DNA from: Stutzerimonas stutzeri
Lineage (GTDB): Bacteria > Pseudomonadota > Gammaproteobacteria > Pseudomonadales > Pseudomonadaceae
Assembly (NCBI RefSeq): GCF_000219605.1
Contig: NC_015740.1
Span: 1,364,001-1,428,000 of the forward strand
DNA length: 64,000 bases
Reading direction: 5' to 3'
The position numbers and the translations under genes were made by a program. The notes below the pieces were generated by a model, which ran no database searches, was not told the DNA's origin, and was given only the letters and a program-made list of their open reading frames with translations. Below are positions 18,726 to 26,687 of the stretch, piece after piece (the first letter of the stretch is position 1; the number at the start of each line of letters is the position of its first letter).

Positions 18726-19374
18726 GCAGGAAGCGCAGCCCGCACATGGTCATATCCAGCTTTTCATCGACCACCAGGTGGCGGAGTTCGACTTCCGTCT
18801 GAATGGTTCCGATCGGGAGCTTGGCGGCCAGTTCATAAACCTGGCCTGTCTGCAGATTACCCTGATTGCCTTTGATGCTCAGTTTGCAGCCCGTTGCGGA
18901 GATATCGAGCAGGCGGCCTTCCAATGCATTTCGTACCGCTGCGCCGCCTAGCTGGGCGGTGACGGCAAGCTCCTTCAGCTGCGCGCGATAAGCGTTGCGG
19001 CGCTGATGATAGGTCAGTTCGGCAGGGGTAGGGATCCAGTAGCAACGTGCCCCGTCTATTTCTCCAAGATGCACGTCTTGCTGGCTTGTCCAGAAGATGC
19101 GTGCGCCTTCGTAGAAGCCTTCGACGTGAACGGCTTCGCCCTGCAGGAGCAGTCTCTCGCCATCGTTGGGGATAAGCTCGTCGAGGGCGATCCAGCCGGT
19201 TTCGCGGTTCATCTCGACCAGATAACTCTGGTATCGCTGGCTGCGCTCGTGGAAGCGCAGTGTCAGGGGAATATTGTTATCCAGCAGGGGACGCAGATTG
19301 GCGTAGATCTCTAGCGGTGCCGTCAGTACCTTGGGCGGTTGCGGGCCCTCGTCACCAAAAAATGAGTTAGACAC
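18631..19374 (-). CDS. flgZ: FlgZ/YcgR flagellar brake protein, 3' end replaced by IS21
   Basis: This c-di-GMP receptor slows the flagellar motor. The YcgR N-terminal domain occupies about residues 15-125. The PilZ domain carries the c-di-GMP motif QRRNAYRAQ near residue 125 and the DISATGCKLSIKG segment. The native frame ends at 18729 after M-C-G-L-R-F, about 215 residues in. The reading frame then runs 32 codons into the IS21 end. The lost part should be the short C-terminal helix after the PilZ barrel (inferred from family length). It follows flgN after 62 bases in the same direction. Function may be reduced or lost. Confidence 0.85.
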   Translation of the reverse strand: MSNSFFGDEGPQPPKVLTAPLEIYANLRPLLDNNIPLTLRFHERSQRYQSYLVEMNRETGWIALDELIPNDGERLLLQGEAVHVEGFYEGARIFWTSQQDVHLGEIDGARCYWIPTPAELTYHQRRNAYRAQLKELAVTAQLGGAAVRNALEGRLLDISATGCKLSIKGNQGNLQTGQVYELAAKLPIGTIQTEVELRHLVVDEKLDMTMCGLRFLRIPRSSGHPFHEHLTTDSTVIRPPIPRVSDH

Positions 19375-19436
19375 GGTCCGGTGTTCTCCGGCGCATTGTT
19401 ATCACCATCGCGTGGCGTCCTTGTAGCGGTCTATCG

Positions 19437-19907
19437 TCAGGCTTGGCTGAGAGGTCGTTGCTGCTTGCTCTTGGACGCTCCGCCTCGATTGTCATACAGG
19501 TCGGGAGTATCGTCCTTGCCCTGGAGTATGTGCAGCATGCTACCCAAGGCGCTCTGGTTGGCGCGTATCAGCCGGCCATTGCGCTCGTTGGCGCTACGGC
19601 AGCTTTCCAGCTCGGCTTCGAGCGTGCGGGCTTGTTCGAGAATGGTCTCGCCGCTCGGTGAGCCACTGACTGCGGCCTGCAGGCCATTGCGATCAGGTGT
19701 CAGTTGTTGTCCGGTCAGCCACTGACTGCGCTGGGCGCCATGCTGGCCGAGCAGTGCCAGCAAAGGCTGCTTTTTTGTCAGGATCGCTTCAAGCCCAGCA
19801 AGATCACGGTTGCCCAGAGCAGCAAACTCCTCATCGATAAGCTCAAGGAGTTGATGTGCAATGCCGATATCTTCGGTTAGCTGCTCAAGCAGGGCTGTTT
19901 CGTGCAT
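19437..19907 (-). CDS. flgN: Flagellar export chaperone FlgN
   Basis: This 156-residue, largely helical protein is the type III export chaperone for FlgK and FlgL. The helix LLELIDEEFAALGNRDLAGL and the C-terminal SCRSANERNGRLIRANQSAL segment are typical. It lies 39 bases after flgM in the same transcript, the common flgMN pair. Confidence 0.9.
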   Translation of the reverse strand: MHETALLEQLTEDIGIAHQLLELIDEEFAALGNRDLAGLEAILTKKQPLLALLGQHGAQRSQWLTGQQLTPDRNGLQAAVSGSPSGETILEQARTLEAELESCRSANERNGRLIRANQSALGSMLHILQGKDDTPDLYDNRGGASKSKQQRPLSQA

Positions 19908-19946
19908 TTCGGTCTCTGGGCTTGCTCGCGTTAGTCGGGCTCAGGC

Positions 19947-20276
19947 TCAGCGTTGCGTCTCGAACGCCAGCAGCTTGGCTGCTACGCGCTGGTTGTCGAC
20001 TTTATAAGAGCCGTCTGCAATCGCTGCTTTCAGTTTTTCTACGCGCTCTTGGTCTACAGCGGGTTGATCAGCCAATTTGTCGGCCGCTTGCTGCAGGCGT
20101 TGAGCTTCAGGGCTCAGTTGAACGGTGTCGCTGGCATTGCCGCTGACGGTGCTGGTTTTCGTTGCTTCGCTTGCCGGCCCTTGCTGCGGGTTGGCTGCGC
20201 GCTCGCTACCTTGCACACCGTTGCGCCCGCTGGGGGCATTCAGTGGGCTGTTGGGCCGATTGAAGTCGATGACCAT
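19947..20276 (-). CDS. flgM: Anti-sigma-28 factor FlgM
   Basis: This 109-residue protein is disordered in its N-terminal half. The C-terminal sigma-28 binding part includes SDTVQLSPEAQRLQQA and the conserved VEKLKAAIADGSYKVDNQRVA helix pair. It holds FliA inactive until the hook is complete and is then exported. A sigma-28 promoter match lies directly upstream, which implies autoregulation through FliA. Confidence 0.93.
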   Translation of the reverse strand: MVIDFNRPNSPLNAPSGRNGVQGSERAANPQQGPASEATKTSTVSGNASDTVQLSPEAQRLQQAADKLADQPAVDQERVEKLKAAIADGSYKVDNQRVAAKLLAFETQR

Positions 20277-20312
20277 GATGCAAACCTCGAAGGAATCAGG
20301 ACGCTTGCCATG

Positions 20313-20339
20313 TGTTCGGCAACAGTGATGGAAACTTTA
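20313..20339 (-). promoter_or_regulatory. Sigma-28 (FliA) promoter of flgMN-flgZ
   Basis: On the minus strand TAAAGTTT is followed after 11 bases by GCCGAACA, close to the FliA consensus TAAAGTTT-N11-GCCGATAA. It ends 36 bases before the flgM start. Confidence 0.8.
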
Positions 20340-20383
20340 GCGTTTTTTTCCTGGGTACACATCGGAAAACTGTTGAATCCCGG

Positions 20384-21136
20384 TCACATCGCGACCTCCA
20401 CCTGGCCGGGGCCGGTTACTCTGGCCTTGATCGTGCGGCCCGAACGCTGATTCTTGACAGGAATCTGCTTGCCCGGAGCGCCATCAGCCATTGCCTCGCC
20501 GGGCATGCGTACGCTGATCGAACCCGTCTTGGCGGTGATGACGACCTGATCCCCCTTGCGGACAACCTTGGCCATCGCCAGCTGATTGGGTGTGATCACC
20601 TGATCGGGTTGCACCGGGCGGGTAAGCTTGTTGCCCAGGGCCTCGTCCATTCGGGTCAAATAGCCTTGATTGAGCGCCGACACATCCCGCTCGGCGAGGC
20701 TGACATCCGCTTGGCTCAGCACCGTGTCGCGTAGAAGGGATCTGTTTGCGACGATCACCTCGCGATACAGGCGCACCTGCGCCGGTACGAAAACCGACCA
20801 CGGGCTGCTGCCTTCGCAACTTACCCTTACCGTGACACGTCCAACGGGAGCGGTGGTTCCGCCAAGGCTGGCGGCGAGCGGCTGATCGCAAGGGTTGAGG
20901 CGCAGCCTAGGGTCCAATCGATTGACGCTGATCTCATGCCGGGCGGTGATTGCGCTGCGGATCAAATACTCGCCAACCGTGCGCTCAAGAAACTGCTCGG
21001 TCACGTCGATAAGCTGTTCAGGATGTGACATGGTTGACGCGTGGGCGAGTGAGCCCGTCGCGCAAAGTACTAGTAGCAGCGCAATCCGGCACAGCGCCAG
21101 ATCGGCGCGTCGGAAAATGGTCATAAGGACGTTCAT
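20384..21136 (-). CDS. flgA: P-ring assembly chaperone FlgA
   Basis: This is a 250-residue periplasmic protein. After a signal peptide (cleavage near SLAHA), a helical segment and the SAF-type domain follow (LRDTVLSQADVSLAERDVS, then RPVQPDQVITPNQLAMAKVVRKGDQVVI). It aids FlgI P-ring formation. A sigma-54 match predicts a transcript start at about 21137, one base before the first ATG. The second in-frame ATG at 21124 may be the true start. Confidence 0.92.
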   Translation of the reverse strand: MNVLMTIFRRADLALCRIALLLVLCATGSLAHASTMSHPEQLIDVTEQFLERTVGEYLIRSAITARHEISVNRLDPRLRLNPCDQPLAASLGGTTAPVGRVTVRVSCEGSSPWSVFVPAQVRLYREVIVANRSLLRDTVLSQADVSLAERDVSALNQGYLTRMDEALGNKLTRPVQPDQVITPNQLAMAKVVRKGDQVVITAKTGSISVRMPGEAMADGAPGKQIPVKNQRSGRTIKARVTGPGQVEVAM

Positions 21137-21147
21137 ATCCCAACCAA

Positions 21148-21163
21148 AGCAAGGGGCGTGCCG
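21148..21163 (-). promoter_or_regulatory. Sigma-54 promoter of flgA
   Basis: The minus strand reads CGGCACGCCCCTTGCT, 15 of the consensus TGGCACG-N4-TTGCW positions with only the first T changed. The GG and GC elements have the required spacing. This agrees with FleQ/RpoN control of early flagellar genes in pseudomonads. Confidence 0.75.
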
Positions 21164-21210
21164 CGTCTGAATCGTTCGGCCCCGTAATCTGCAAGCAGAG
21201 AGGAACTGGC

Positions 21211-22143
21211 ATGGCCGGTGTATTGGATTCGGTTAACCAGCGTACCCAATTGGTGGGACAGAACCGTCTGGAGCTGTTGCTGTTTCGCCTCGATGGCGAG
21301 CAGCTCTATGGCATCAACGTTTTCAAGGTGCGGGAAGTGCTGCAGTGCCCGCGCCTGACGATCATGCCCAAGTGTGGTCGAGTGGTTCGTGGTGTGGCCA
21401 GCATCCGCGGTAGCACGCTGCCGATCCTGGATCTTTCGCTAGCGACCGGTAAGTCGGCGCTGATGAATCTTGAAAATTCGTTCGCAGTAATCACCGAATA
21501 CAACAACAGGACGCTGGGTTTTCTGGTGAGTTCTGTCGAGCGGATCGTCAATCTGAACTGGGAGGCCATTCTGCCTCCTCCGCGCGGTGCTGGGCGCGAT
21601 CATTACCTGACCGCTGTGACGCACATCGACAACAAGCTGGTGGAAATCATCGATGTCGAGAAGGTGCTGGCGGAAGTTGCGCCTACCTCGGAAGAGGTTT
21701 CGCCGGAAGTGGTGGACGACGATACTCGCGCCAAGGCGCTGTCGTGTCGCGTCCTGGTTGTGGATGACTCGTCGGTGGCGCGCAAGCAGATTACCCGCTG
21801 CCTGGAGAACATTGGTATCGAGGTCATCAAGCTCAACGACGGCCGCGAGGCACTCAATTACCTGAAGCGGATGGCCGACGAGGGCAAGAATCCGGCGGAA
21901 GAGTTTCTGATGATGATTTCCGATATTGAAATGCCGGAAATGGATGGCTATACCCTGACTACCGAGGTGCGACACGATCCGCGCATGCATGCAATGCATA
22001 TACTCCTGCATACTTCCCTTTCCGGTGTGTTCAACCAGAACATGGTGAAGCGAGCGGGGGCGGATGATTTCCTCGCCAAGTTCCAGCCTGATGATCTTGC
22101 TGCTCGGGTGGCCGAGCGGATCAGGCAGGCGGATGCAAACTGA
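21211..22143 (+). CDS. cheV: Chemotaxis coupling protein CheV
   Basis: This 310-residue protein has a CheW-like domain (about residues 18-160) fused to a response-regulator receiver (about 172-300). The phospho-acceptor Asp lies in MMISDIEMPEMDGY, and the receiver begins RVLVVDDSSVARKQ. It links receptors to CheA and may buffer phosphate. GAGAGGAA lies before the ATG. cheR overlaps its end. Confidence 0.94.
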   Translation: MAGVLDSVNQRTQLVGQNRLELLLFRLDGEQLYGINVFKVREVLQCPRLTIMPKCGRVVRGVASIRGSTLPILDLSLATGKSALMNLENSFAVITEYNNRTLGFLVSSVERIVNLNWEAILPPPRGAGRDHYLTAVTHIDNKLVEIIDVEKVLAEVAPTSEEVSPEVVDDDTRAKALSCRVLVVDDSSVARKQITRCLENIGIEVIKLNDGREALNYLKRMADEGKNPAEEFLMMISDIEMPEMDGYTLTTEVRHDPRMHAMHILLHTSLSGVFNQNMVKRAGADDFLAKFQPDDLAARVAERIRQADAN

Positions 22144-23002
22144 GGCTAGCTCCTCTCATGATGGTGAGGCTTTATTGGTGTCAGTCGATCTGGATTTCGA
22201 GCAGTTCCGGGTATTTCTTGAAAAGACATGCGGCATCCTGCTGGGCAGCAACAAGCAGTATCTGGTATCCAGCCGCCTGAACAAGCTGATGGAACAGCAG
22301 GGCATCAAGACGCTTGGTGATCTGGTCAGAAAGATTCAGGCGCAGCCACGCAGCGGTTTGCGCGAAGCGGTTGTCGACGCGATGACGACCAACGAAACGC
22401 TGTGGTTCCGTGATACCTATCCGTTCGAGGTGCTGAAGAGTCGCGTGCTGCCAGAGATGCTCAAGGCCGGTTCCGGGCAGCGTCTGCGTATCTGGTCGGC
22501 GGCCTGCTCGTCCGGGCAGGAGCCTTATTCGCTGTCCATGGCGATCGACGAGTACGAGCGCAGCAATCCGAGTCAGCCAAAGACGGGCATCCAGATCGTC
22601 GCAACGGAGCTGTCCGGGGCAATGCTGGCTGCGTCCAAGGCGGCGGAGTACGACAGCCTGGCGATTGCCCGTGGGTTGTCATCGGATCGCCTGCAGCGCT
22701 ACTTCGATGTCAAGGCGCCGGGTCGGTGGGCGGTCAAGCCCGCCATCCGATCGCGAGTCGAGTTCAGGGTGCAGAACCTGCTGGATAGCTATGCGGCACT
22801 GGGCAAGTTCGACATCGTGTTCTGTCGTAACGTGCTGATCTATTTCTCCGCCGATGTGAAGAAGGACATCCTCAAGCGTATTCACGCGACGTTGCGACCA
22901 GGTGGCTATCTCTTCCTTGGCGCGTCCGAAGCGCTCAATGGTCTTCCCGAGCTGTACCAGATGATTCAGTGCAGCCCAGGCATCATCTACAAGGCCAAGT
23001 GA
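22133..23002 (+). CDS. cheR: Chemotaxis receptor methyltransferase CheR
   Basis: This 289-residue SAM-dependent enzyme methylates glutamates on chemoreceptors. The N-terminal CheR helical domain begins DLDFEQFRVFLEKTCGILL. The catalytic domain has TTNETLWFRDTYPFEVL, the SAM-binding LRIWSAACSSGQEPYS, and FDIVFCRNVLIYFS. The start at 22133 overlaps the cheV stop by 11 bases, suggesting coupled translation; a GTG about 45 bases downstream is also possible. Confidence 0.92.
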   Translation: MQTEASSSHDGEALLVSVDLDFEQFRVFLEKTCGILLGSNKQYLVSSRLNKLMEQQGIKTLGDLVRKIQAQPRSGLREAVVDAMTTNETLWFRDTYPFEVLKSRVLPEMLKAGSGQRLRIWSAACSSGQEPYSLSMAIDEYERSNPSQPKTGIQIVATELSGAMLAASKAAEYDSLAIARGLSSDRLQRYFDVKAPGRWAVKPAIRSRVEFRVQNLLDSYAALGKFDIVFCRNVLIYFSADVKKDILKRIHATLRPGGYLFLGASEALNGLPELYQMIQCSPGIIYKAK

Positions 23003-23014
23003 GCCTCACTTGGC
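22994..23014 (+). terminator. Inverted repeat across the cheR stop codon
   Basis: GCCAAGTG pairs with CACTTGGC around a 5-base loop. The palindrome includes the cheR TGA. No U-run follows, so termination strength is doubtful. Confidence 0.4.
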
Positions 23015-23137
23015 GGCAGAAAACCGTCATGCAAGGTGGCGGTCTGCGGCAATAAAGCGGTAATGGCTTGCCGCTTTTGACGCGACCGGCGATACCGCCA
23101 GGTTGAAAGTCCTTTAAAATCATTGATTTGTGTTTGA

Positions 23138-23153
23138 TGGCATGAGCTTTGCT
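23138..23153 (+). promoter_or_regulatory. Sigma-54 promoter of flgBCDE
   Basis: TGGCATGAGCTTTGCT matches TGGCAYG-N4-TTGCW at every fixed position. It lies 43 bases upstream of the flgB start, giving a leader of about 30 bases. Confidence 0.85.
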
Positions 23154-23195
23154 GGAGTATGCGCAAGCAGACTTGTATCCGGCAGAGGGCCAGAC

Positions 23196-23600
23196 ATGAG
23201 CATCAGTTTCGACAAGGCACTTGGCATCCACGAAAAGGCGCTGGGCTTTCGCTCCCAGCGTGCAGAGGTGCTGGCCAACAACATCGCCAACGCCGATACC
23301 CCCAACTACAAGGCCCGTGATCTGGATTTCAGCAGCGTGCTCGCCGAGCAATCTGCTCGTAGCCAGGGCGGCTTCGGCGTCGCCCGGACCAGTGAAAGGC
23401 ACATTGCCGCCGAGGGGCTGGAGATCGCTGATGCCTCGCTGCGCTTTCGCACGCCGGCGCATCCGTCCCTCGATCAGAACACCGTCGATCTGCAGATCGA
23501 GCAATCCAACTACGCGAAGAACGCTGTGGACTTCCAGGCGAGCTTCACCCTGCTCAATAGCAAGTTCAAAGGGCTGATGAGCGCCCTGCGCGGCGAATAA
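23196..23600 (+). CDS. flgB: Flagellar proximal rod protein FlgB
   Basis: This 134-residue rod protein has the N-terminal motif LANNIANADTPNYKARDLDF shared by axial proteins and a C-terminal helix (NYAKNAVDFQASFTLLNSKF). The ATG at 23196 starts MSISFDKALG, as in the family. It is the first gene of flgBCDE, transcribed from the sigma-54 promoter at 23138. Confidence 0.95.
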   Translation: MSISFDKALGIHEKALGFRSQRAEVLANNIANADTPNYKARDLDFSSVLAEQSARSQGGFGVARTSERHIAAEGLEIADASLRFRTPAHPSLDQNTVDLQIEQSNYAKNAVDFQASFTLLNSKFKGLMSALRGE

Positions 23601-23611
23601 AGGAGTGTCTC

Positions 23612-24055
23612 ATGTCTCTTAGCAGCGTTTTCAACATTGCCGGCAGCGGCATGAGTGCCCAGAGCACTCGGCTGAACACCATTTCCAGCAACATCGCCAA
23701 CGCCGAGACCGTTTCGTCAAGCGTCGATCAGACCTACCGGGCGCGTCATCCGGTATTCGCCACGGTCTTCCAACAGGCCAACGGTCAGCCCGACCAGTCG
23801 CTGTTCGCCGGTCAGGACCAGGCCGGGGTTGGTGTTCAGGTGCTGGGTGTAGTCGAGGACCAGAGCGAGCTGCAGGCCCGCTACGAGCCCAATCATCCCG
23901 CTGCCGACGAGGCCGGTTACGTCTATTACCCGAACGTCAACGTGGTGGAAGAGATGGCTGACATGATCTCGGCCAGTCGTGCCTTCCAGACCAACGCCGA
24001 GCTGATGAACACGGCCAAGACCATGTTGCAGAAAGTGCTGACGCTGGGTCAGTGA
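23612..24055 (+). CDS. flgC: Flagellar proximal rod protein FlgC
   Basis: This 147-residue rod protein has the axial N-terminal helix (AQSTRLNTISSNIANAETV) and the C-terminal coiled-coil half (VNVVEEMADMISASRAFQTN). AAGGAG lies before the ATG, 11 bases after flgB. Confidence 0.96.
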   Translation: MSLSSVFNIAGSGMSAQSTRLNTISSNIANAETVSSSVDQTYRARHPVFATVFQQANGQPDQSLFAGQDQAGVGVQVLGVVEDQSELQARYEPNHPAADEAGYVYYPNVNVVEEMADMISASRAFQTNAELMNTAKTMLQKVLTLGQ

Positions 24056-24074
24056 TAGTTACGAGAGCGCAATT

Positions 24075-24758
24075 ATGAGCACTACGAACGGCGTCGGTGG
24101 AACCGGCTCGATACTGGATCAGTACCAGTTCGGCGAAAAGCGCGAAGCCAAGGGTAACGACCTCGGCAAGAACGAGTTTCTTGAGTTGCTGGTGGCCCAG
24201 TTGAACAACCAGAACCCGTTGGAGCCGCAGGAAAACGGCGAGTTCATCGGTCAGCTGGCGCAGTTCAGCACCGTGGAAGGCGTCGAGAAGCTCAACTCGA
24301 GCATGCAGACGATCCTGTCCGGCTACCAATCGTCCCAGGCGCTGCAGGCCTCGTCGCTGGTAGGGCGCAAGGTCATCGTGCCGACTGACAAGGCAGTGGT
24401 CGATACCAGCGAAACCTTCAAGGCGAGCCTGGTATTGCCGACCTCCAGCAGCAACGTATTCGTGAATATCTACGACAGCACGGGTGCTTCGGTCGGGCGC
24501 GTGAACATGGGCCAGCAGCAAGCCGGCAACGTGTCCTTCATGTGGGACGGCAAAGATGCCAGTGGCAATGTCTTGCCGCCTGGTACCTATCGCTTCGAGG
24601 CGCAGGCTACCTATCAGGGCGAAACCAAAGGGCTTTACACCTTGCTGCCGGCGAACGTCGACAGCGTCACGCTTGGGCAGAACGGCGGGGAGCTGATGCT
24701 CAACCTTGCCGGTATCGGCAGCATCGGCCTCTCCCAGGTCCAGATCATCGGACAATAA
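24075..24758 (+). CDS. flgD: Hook-cap assembly protein FlgD
   Basis: This 227-residue hook scaffold carries the N-terminal FLELLVAQLNNQNPLEP motif, where the family is most conserved, and a C-terminal FlgD Ig-like/Tudor part (FMWDGKDASGNVLPPGTY). It caps the growing hook and is later shed. Confidence 0.95.
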   Translation: MSTTNGVGGTGSILDQYQFGEKREAKGNDLGKNEFLELLVAQLNNQNPLEPQENGEFIGQLAQFSTVEGVEKLNSSMQTILSGYQSSQALQASSLVGRKVIVPTDKAVVDTSETFKASLVLPTSSSNVFVNIYDSTGASVGRVNMGQQQAGNVSFMWDGKDASGNVLPPGTYRFEAQATYQGETKGLYTLLPANVDSVTLGQNGGELMLNLAGIGSIGLSQVQIIGQ

Positions 24759-24788
24759 CCGCCGGCACCTCGGCAAAGGAGTAATTCC

Positions 24789-26489
24789 ATGTCCTTCAAT
24801 ATCGGTCTGAGCGGCCTGCGTGCCGCGAGCAAGGACCTCAACGTCACTGGTAACAACATCGCCAACGCCGGCACCGTGGGCTTCAAGCAATCGCGCGCGG
24901 AGTTTTCCGACGTCTACGCGGCGTCCGTCCTCGGCACGGGCAAGAACCCGCAGGGCAGCGGCGTGCTGATGTCCAACATCTCCCAGCAGTTCAACCAGGG
25001 CAACATCAACTACACCCAGAACGCGCTGGACCTGGCCATCAACGGCAACGGCTTTTTCCAGGTTTCCAATAACGGTGCGGTGAGCTACACCCGCGCCGGT
25101 TACTTCGGTACGGATCGCGAAGGCTTTCTGGTCGACAACTTCGGCTACAAGCTGCAGGGTTTTCCGGTGGACAACAACGGCAACCTGCAAAATGGCGTCG
25201 TTGGCAACCTGCAGGTCCAGACGACCAACCAGGCGCCGAAAGCTACCAGCAAGATCGATACGGCGTTTAACTTGAACTCGACGCAGAAATCGCCGGCGAC
25301 GTGGCAGGCTGCTTTCAATAACTCAGCTTTAACCGCTCTGCGGGCCCAAACGGGAAGCATGGCGCTATCCGGCACCCAGATAAATGATGTTGCGTTCGAC
25401 CCCGTTGCATGGCAGTCGAACCTGTTATCAGCTGCGCCGGGGGCAAGCGATTTTTTCCTTTCAAAATTGAAAGGTGTGTATAGCGAGCCAAGCAGGACGC
25501 CATTTGAAGATGATTTGGGAAATCTTGTTGATTCCACCGGATACGAAACCGCCATCAAGGCGGCAATTCGGTCGGCAATGAGTGCCGCAGATGCAGCAGT
25601 CCTTGCCGACTCCGCTGCGGTTGCTGCAGTTGAAGATACTGCGCTTCGTGATGCGGCGTTGACTTTTAATCCGGCTGATCCGACCACCTATAATAGTTCT
25701 ACCTCTCTTAACATCTACGATTCGCAGGGCAACGCCCATGTTATGACGCAATATTTCGTCAAGACAGGAGCCAATACTTGGGACATGAAGGTGCTCATCG
25801 ACGGTCGAAACCCCGCGAATCCCGGAGAGCAGCCGCCGACCCCCTACGTGATGGGGCTGGAGTTCGATTCCTCGGGAGCACTGAAGTCCATCGGAACTGG
25901 CGACTCTGCGTTGTTCAGTGTTTCGGCGGATAACAAAATCACACTTCGTAGCGCATCTTCAGTCGGAAGTAACGATGGTTGGGTTCCCGCGATTTCCAAC
26001 GGTGCCACTCCGGCGACCTGGTCCGCCAATGGAGCATTGGCCAATCCGGGCGGCATCGTGCTGGACTTTTCCAAGTCGTCGCAGTACGCCAGTGCCTTCG
26101 CCGTGAACAGCGTCGCGCAGGACGGTTACACCACCGGCGAGCTGGCCGGCCTGGAGATCGACGATACCGGCGTGATCTTCGCGCGGTATACCAACGGGCA
26201 GTCGAAAGTGCAGGGGCAGATCATCCTGGCCAACTTCGCCAACGTCCAGGGCCTGACTCCCGTGGGCAAGACCCAGTGGGTACAGTCGTTCGAATCAGGC
26301 GAACCGGTAGTGGGTACACCTGGCTCCGGAACGCTCGGTGCGCTCCAGGCTGGAGCGCTGGAAGACTCCAACGTCGAGTTGTCGGACCAGCTGGTCAATC
26401 TGATCGTTGCGCAGCGCAACTACCAGGCCAACGCCAAGACCATCGAGACCGAAAGCGCGATCACCCAGACGATCATCAATCTGCGTTGA
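24789..26489 (+). CDS. flgE: Flagellar hook protein FlgE, long form
   Basis: The protein has 566 residues, longer than the roughly 400-470 of better known FlgE proteins. The N-terminal axial helix ([20 protein letters not shown]) and C-terminal helix ([19 protein letters not shown]) are standard. The extra length is in the surface-exposed centre (about residues 160-400), which includes an Ala-rich stretch ([19 protein letters not shown]). That stretch has more A+T and looser codon choice than the ends, suggesting recombinational replacement. AAGGAG precedes the ATG. Confidence 0.95.
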   Translation: MSFNIGLSGLRAASKDLNVTGNNIANAGTVGFKQSRAEFSDVYAASVLGTGKNPQGSGVLMSNISQQFNQGNINYTQNALDLAINGNGFFQVSNNGAVSYTRAGYFGTDREGFLVDNFGYKLQGFPVDNNGNLQNGVVGNLQVQTTNQAPKATSKIDTAFNLNSTQKSPATWQAAFNNSALTALRAQTGSMALSGTQINDVAFDPVAWQSNLLSAAPGASDFFLSKLKGVYSEPSRTPFEDDLGNLVDSTGYETAIKAAIRSAMSAADAAVLADSAAVAAVEDTALRDAALTFNPADPTTYNSSTSLNIYDSQGNAHVMTQYFVKTGANTWDMKVLIDGRNPANPGEQPPTPYVMGLEFDSSGALKSIGTGDSALFSVSADNKITLRSASSVGSNDGWVPAISNGATPATWSANGALANPGGIVLDFSKSSQYASAFAVNSVAQDGYTTGELAGLEIDDTGVIFARYTNGQSKVQGQIILANFANVQGLTPVGKTQWVQSFESGEPVVGTPGSGTLGALQAGALEDSNVELSDQLVNLIVAQRNYQANAKTIETESAITQTIINLR

Positions 26490-26545
26490 TAGGTACGGCA
26501 GCGGAAGATTGCCGCCGACGGCAGTATTCCGCCGCTCTTGCCAGA

Positions 26546-26575
26546 GGAGGCCCTTCGGGGCCTTCTTGCTTTTCG
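26546..26575 (+). terminator. Terminator of flgBCDE
   Basis: GAGGCCC and GGGCCTT pair around a TTCG tetraloop and lead into TTGCTTTT, 57 bases after the flgE stop. Confidence 0.75.
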
Positions 26576-26618
26576 AAAAACCTATCAGAATCAAGCAGTT
26601 GAATGATGCTGTCCGGAG

Positions 26619-26634
26619 TGGCATGCGTCTTGCA
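26619..26634 (+). promoter_or_regulatory. Sigma-54 promoter of flgFGHIJKL
   Basis: TGGCATGCGTCTTGCA matches TGGCAYG-N4-TTGCW at every fixed position, 54 bases before the flgF start and just past the flgE terminator. Confidence 0.87.
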
Positions 26635-26687
26635 TTTTTGCTCATCAACAGAATCGCTAGTGTCAAACTCGCGTCTCGGAGAAGTCG

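Larger units (their letters stand above)
16109..18728 (-). mobile_element. IS21-family insertion sequence, 2620 bp
   Basis: Both ends start TGCGGATTCCAC as inverted repeats, and arrays of 23-bp subterminal repeats lie inside them. Between them are intact istA and istB genes. No target duplication is seen: the left flank reads CTGAG and the right flank GGAAG. The element interrupts flgZ at its right side. The missing duplication points to a later deletion or recombination at one side. Confidence 0.9.
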
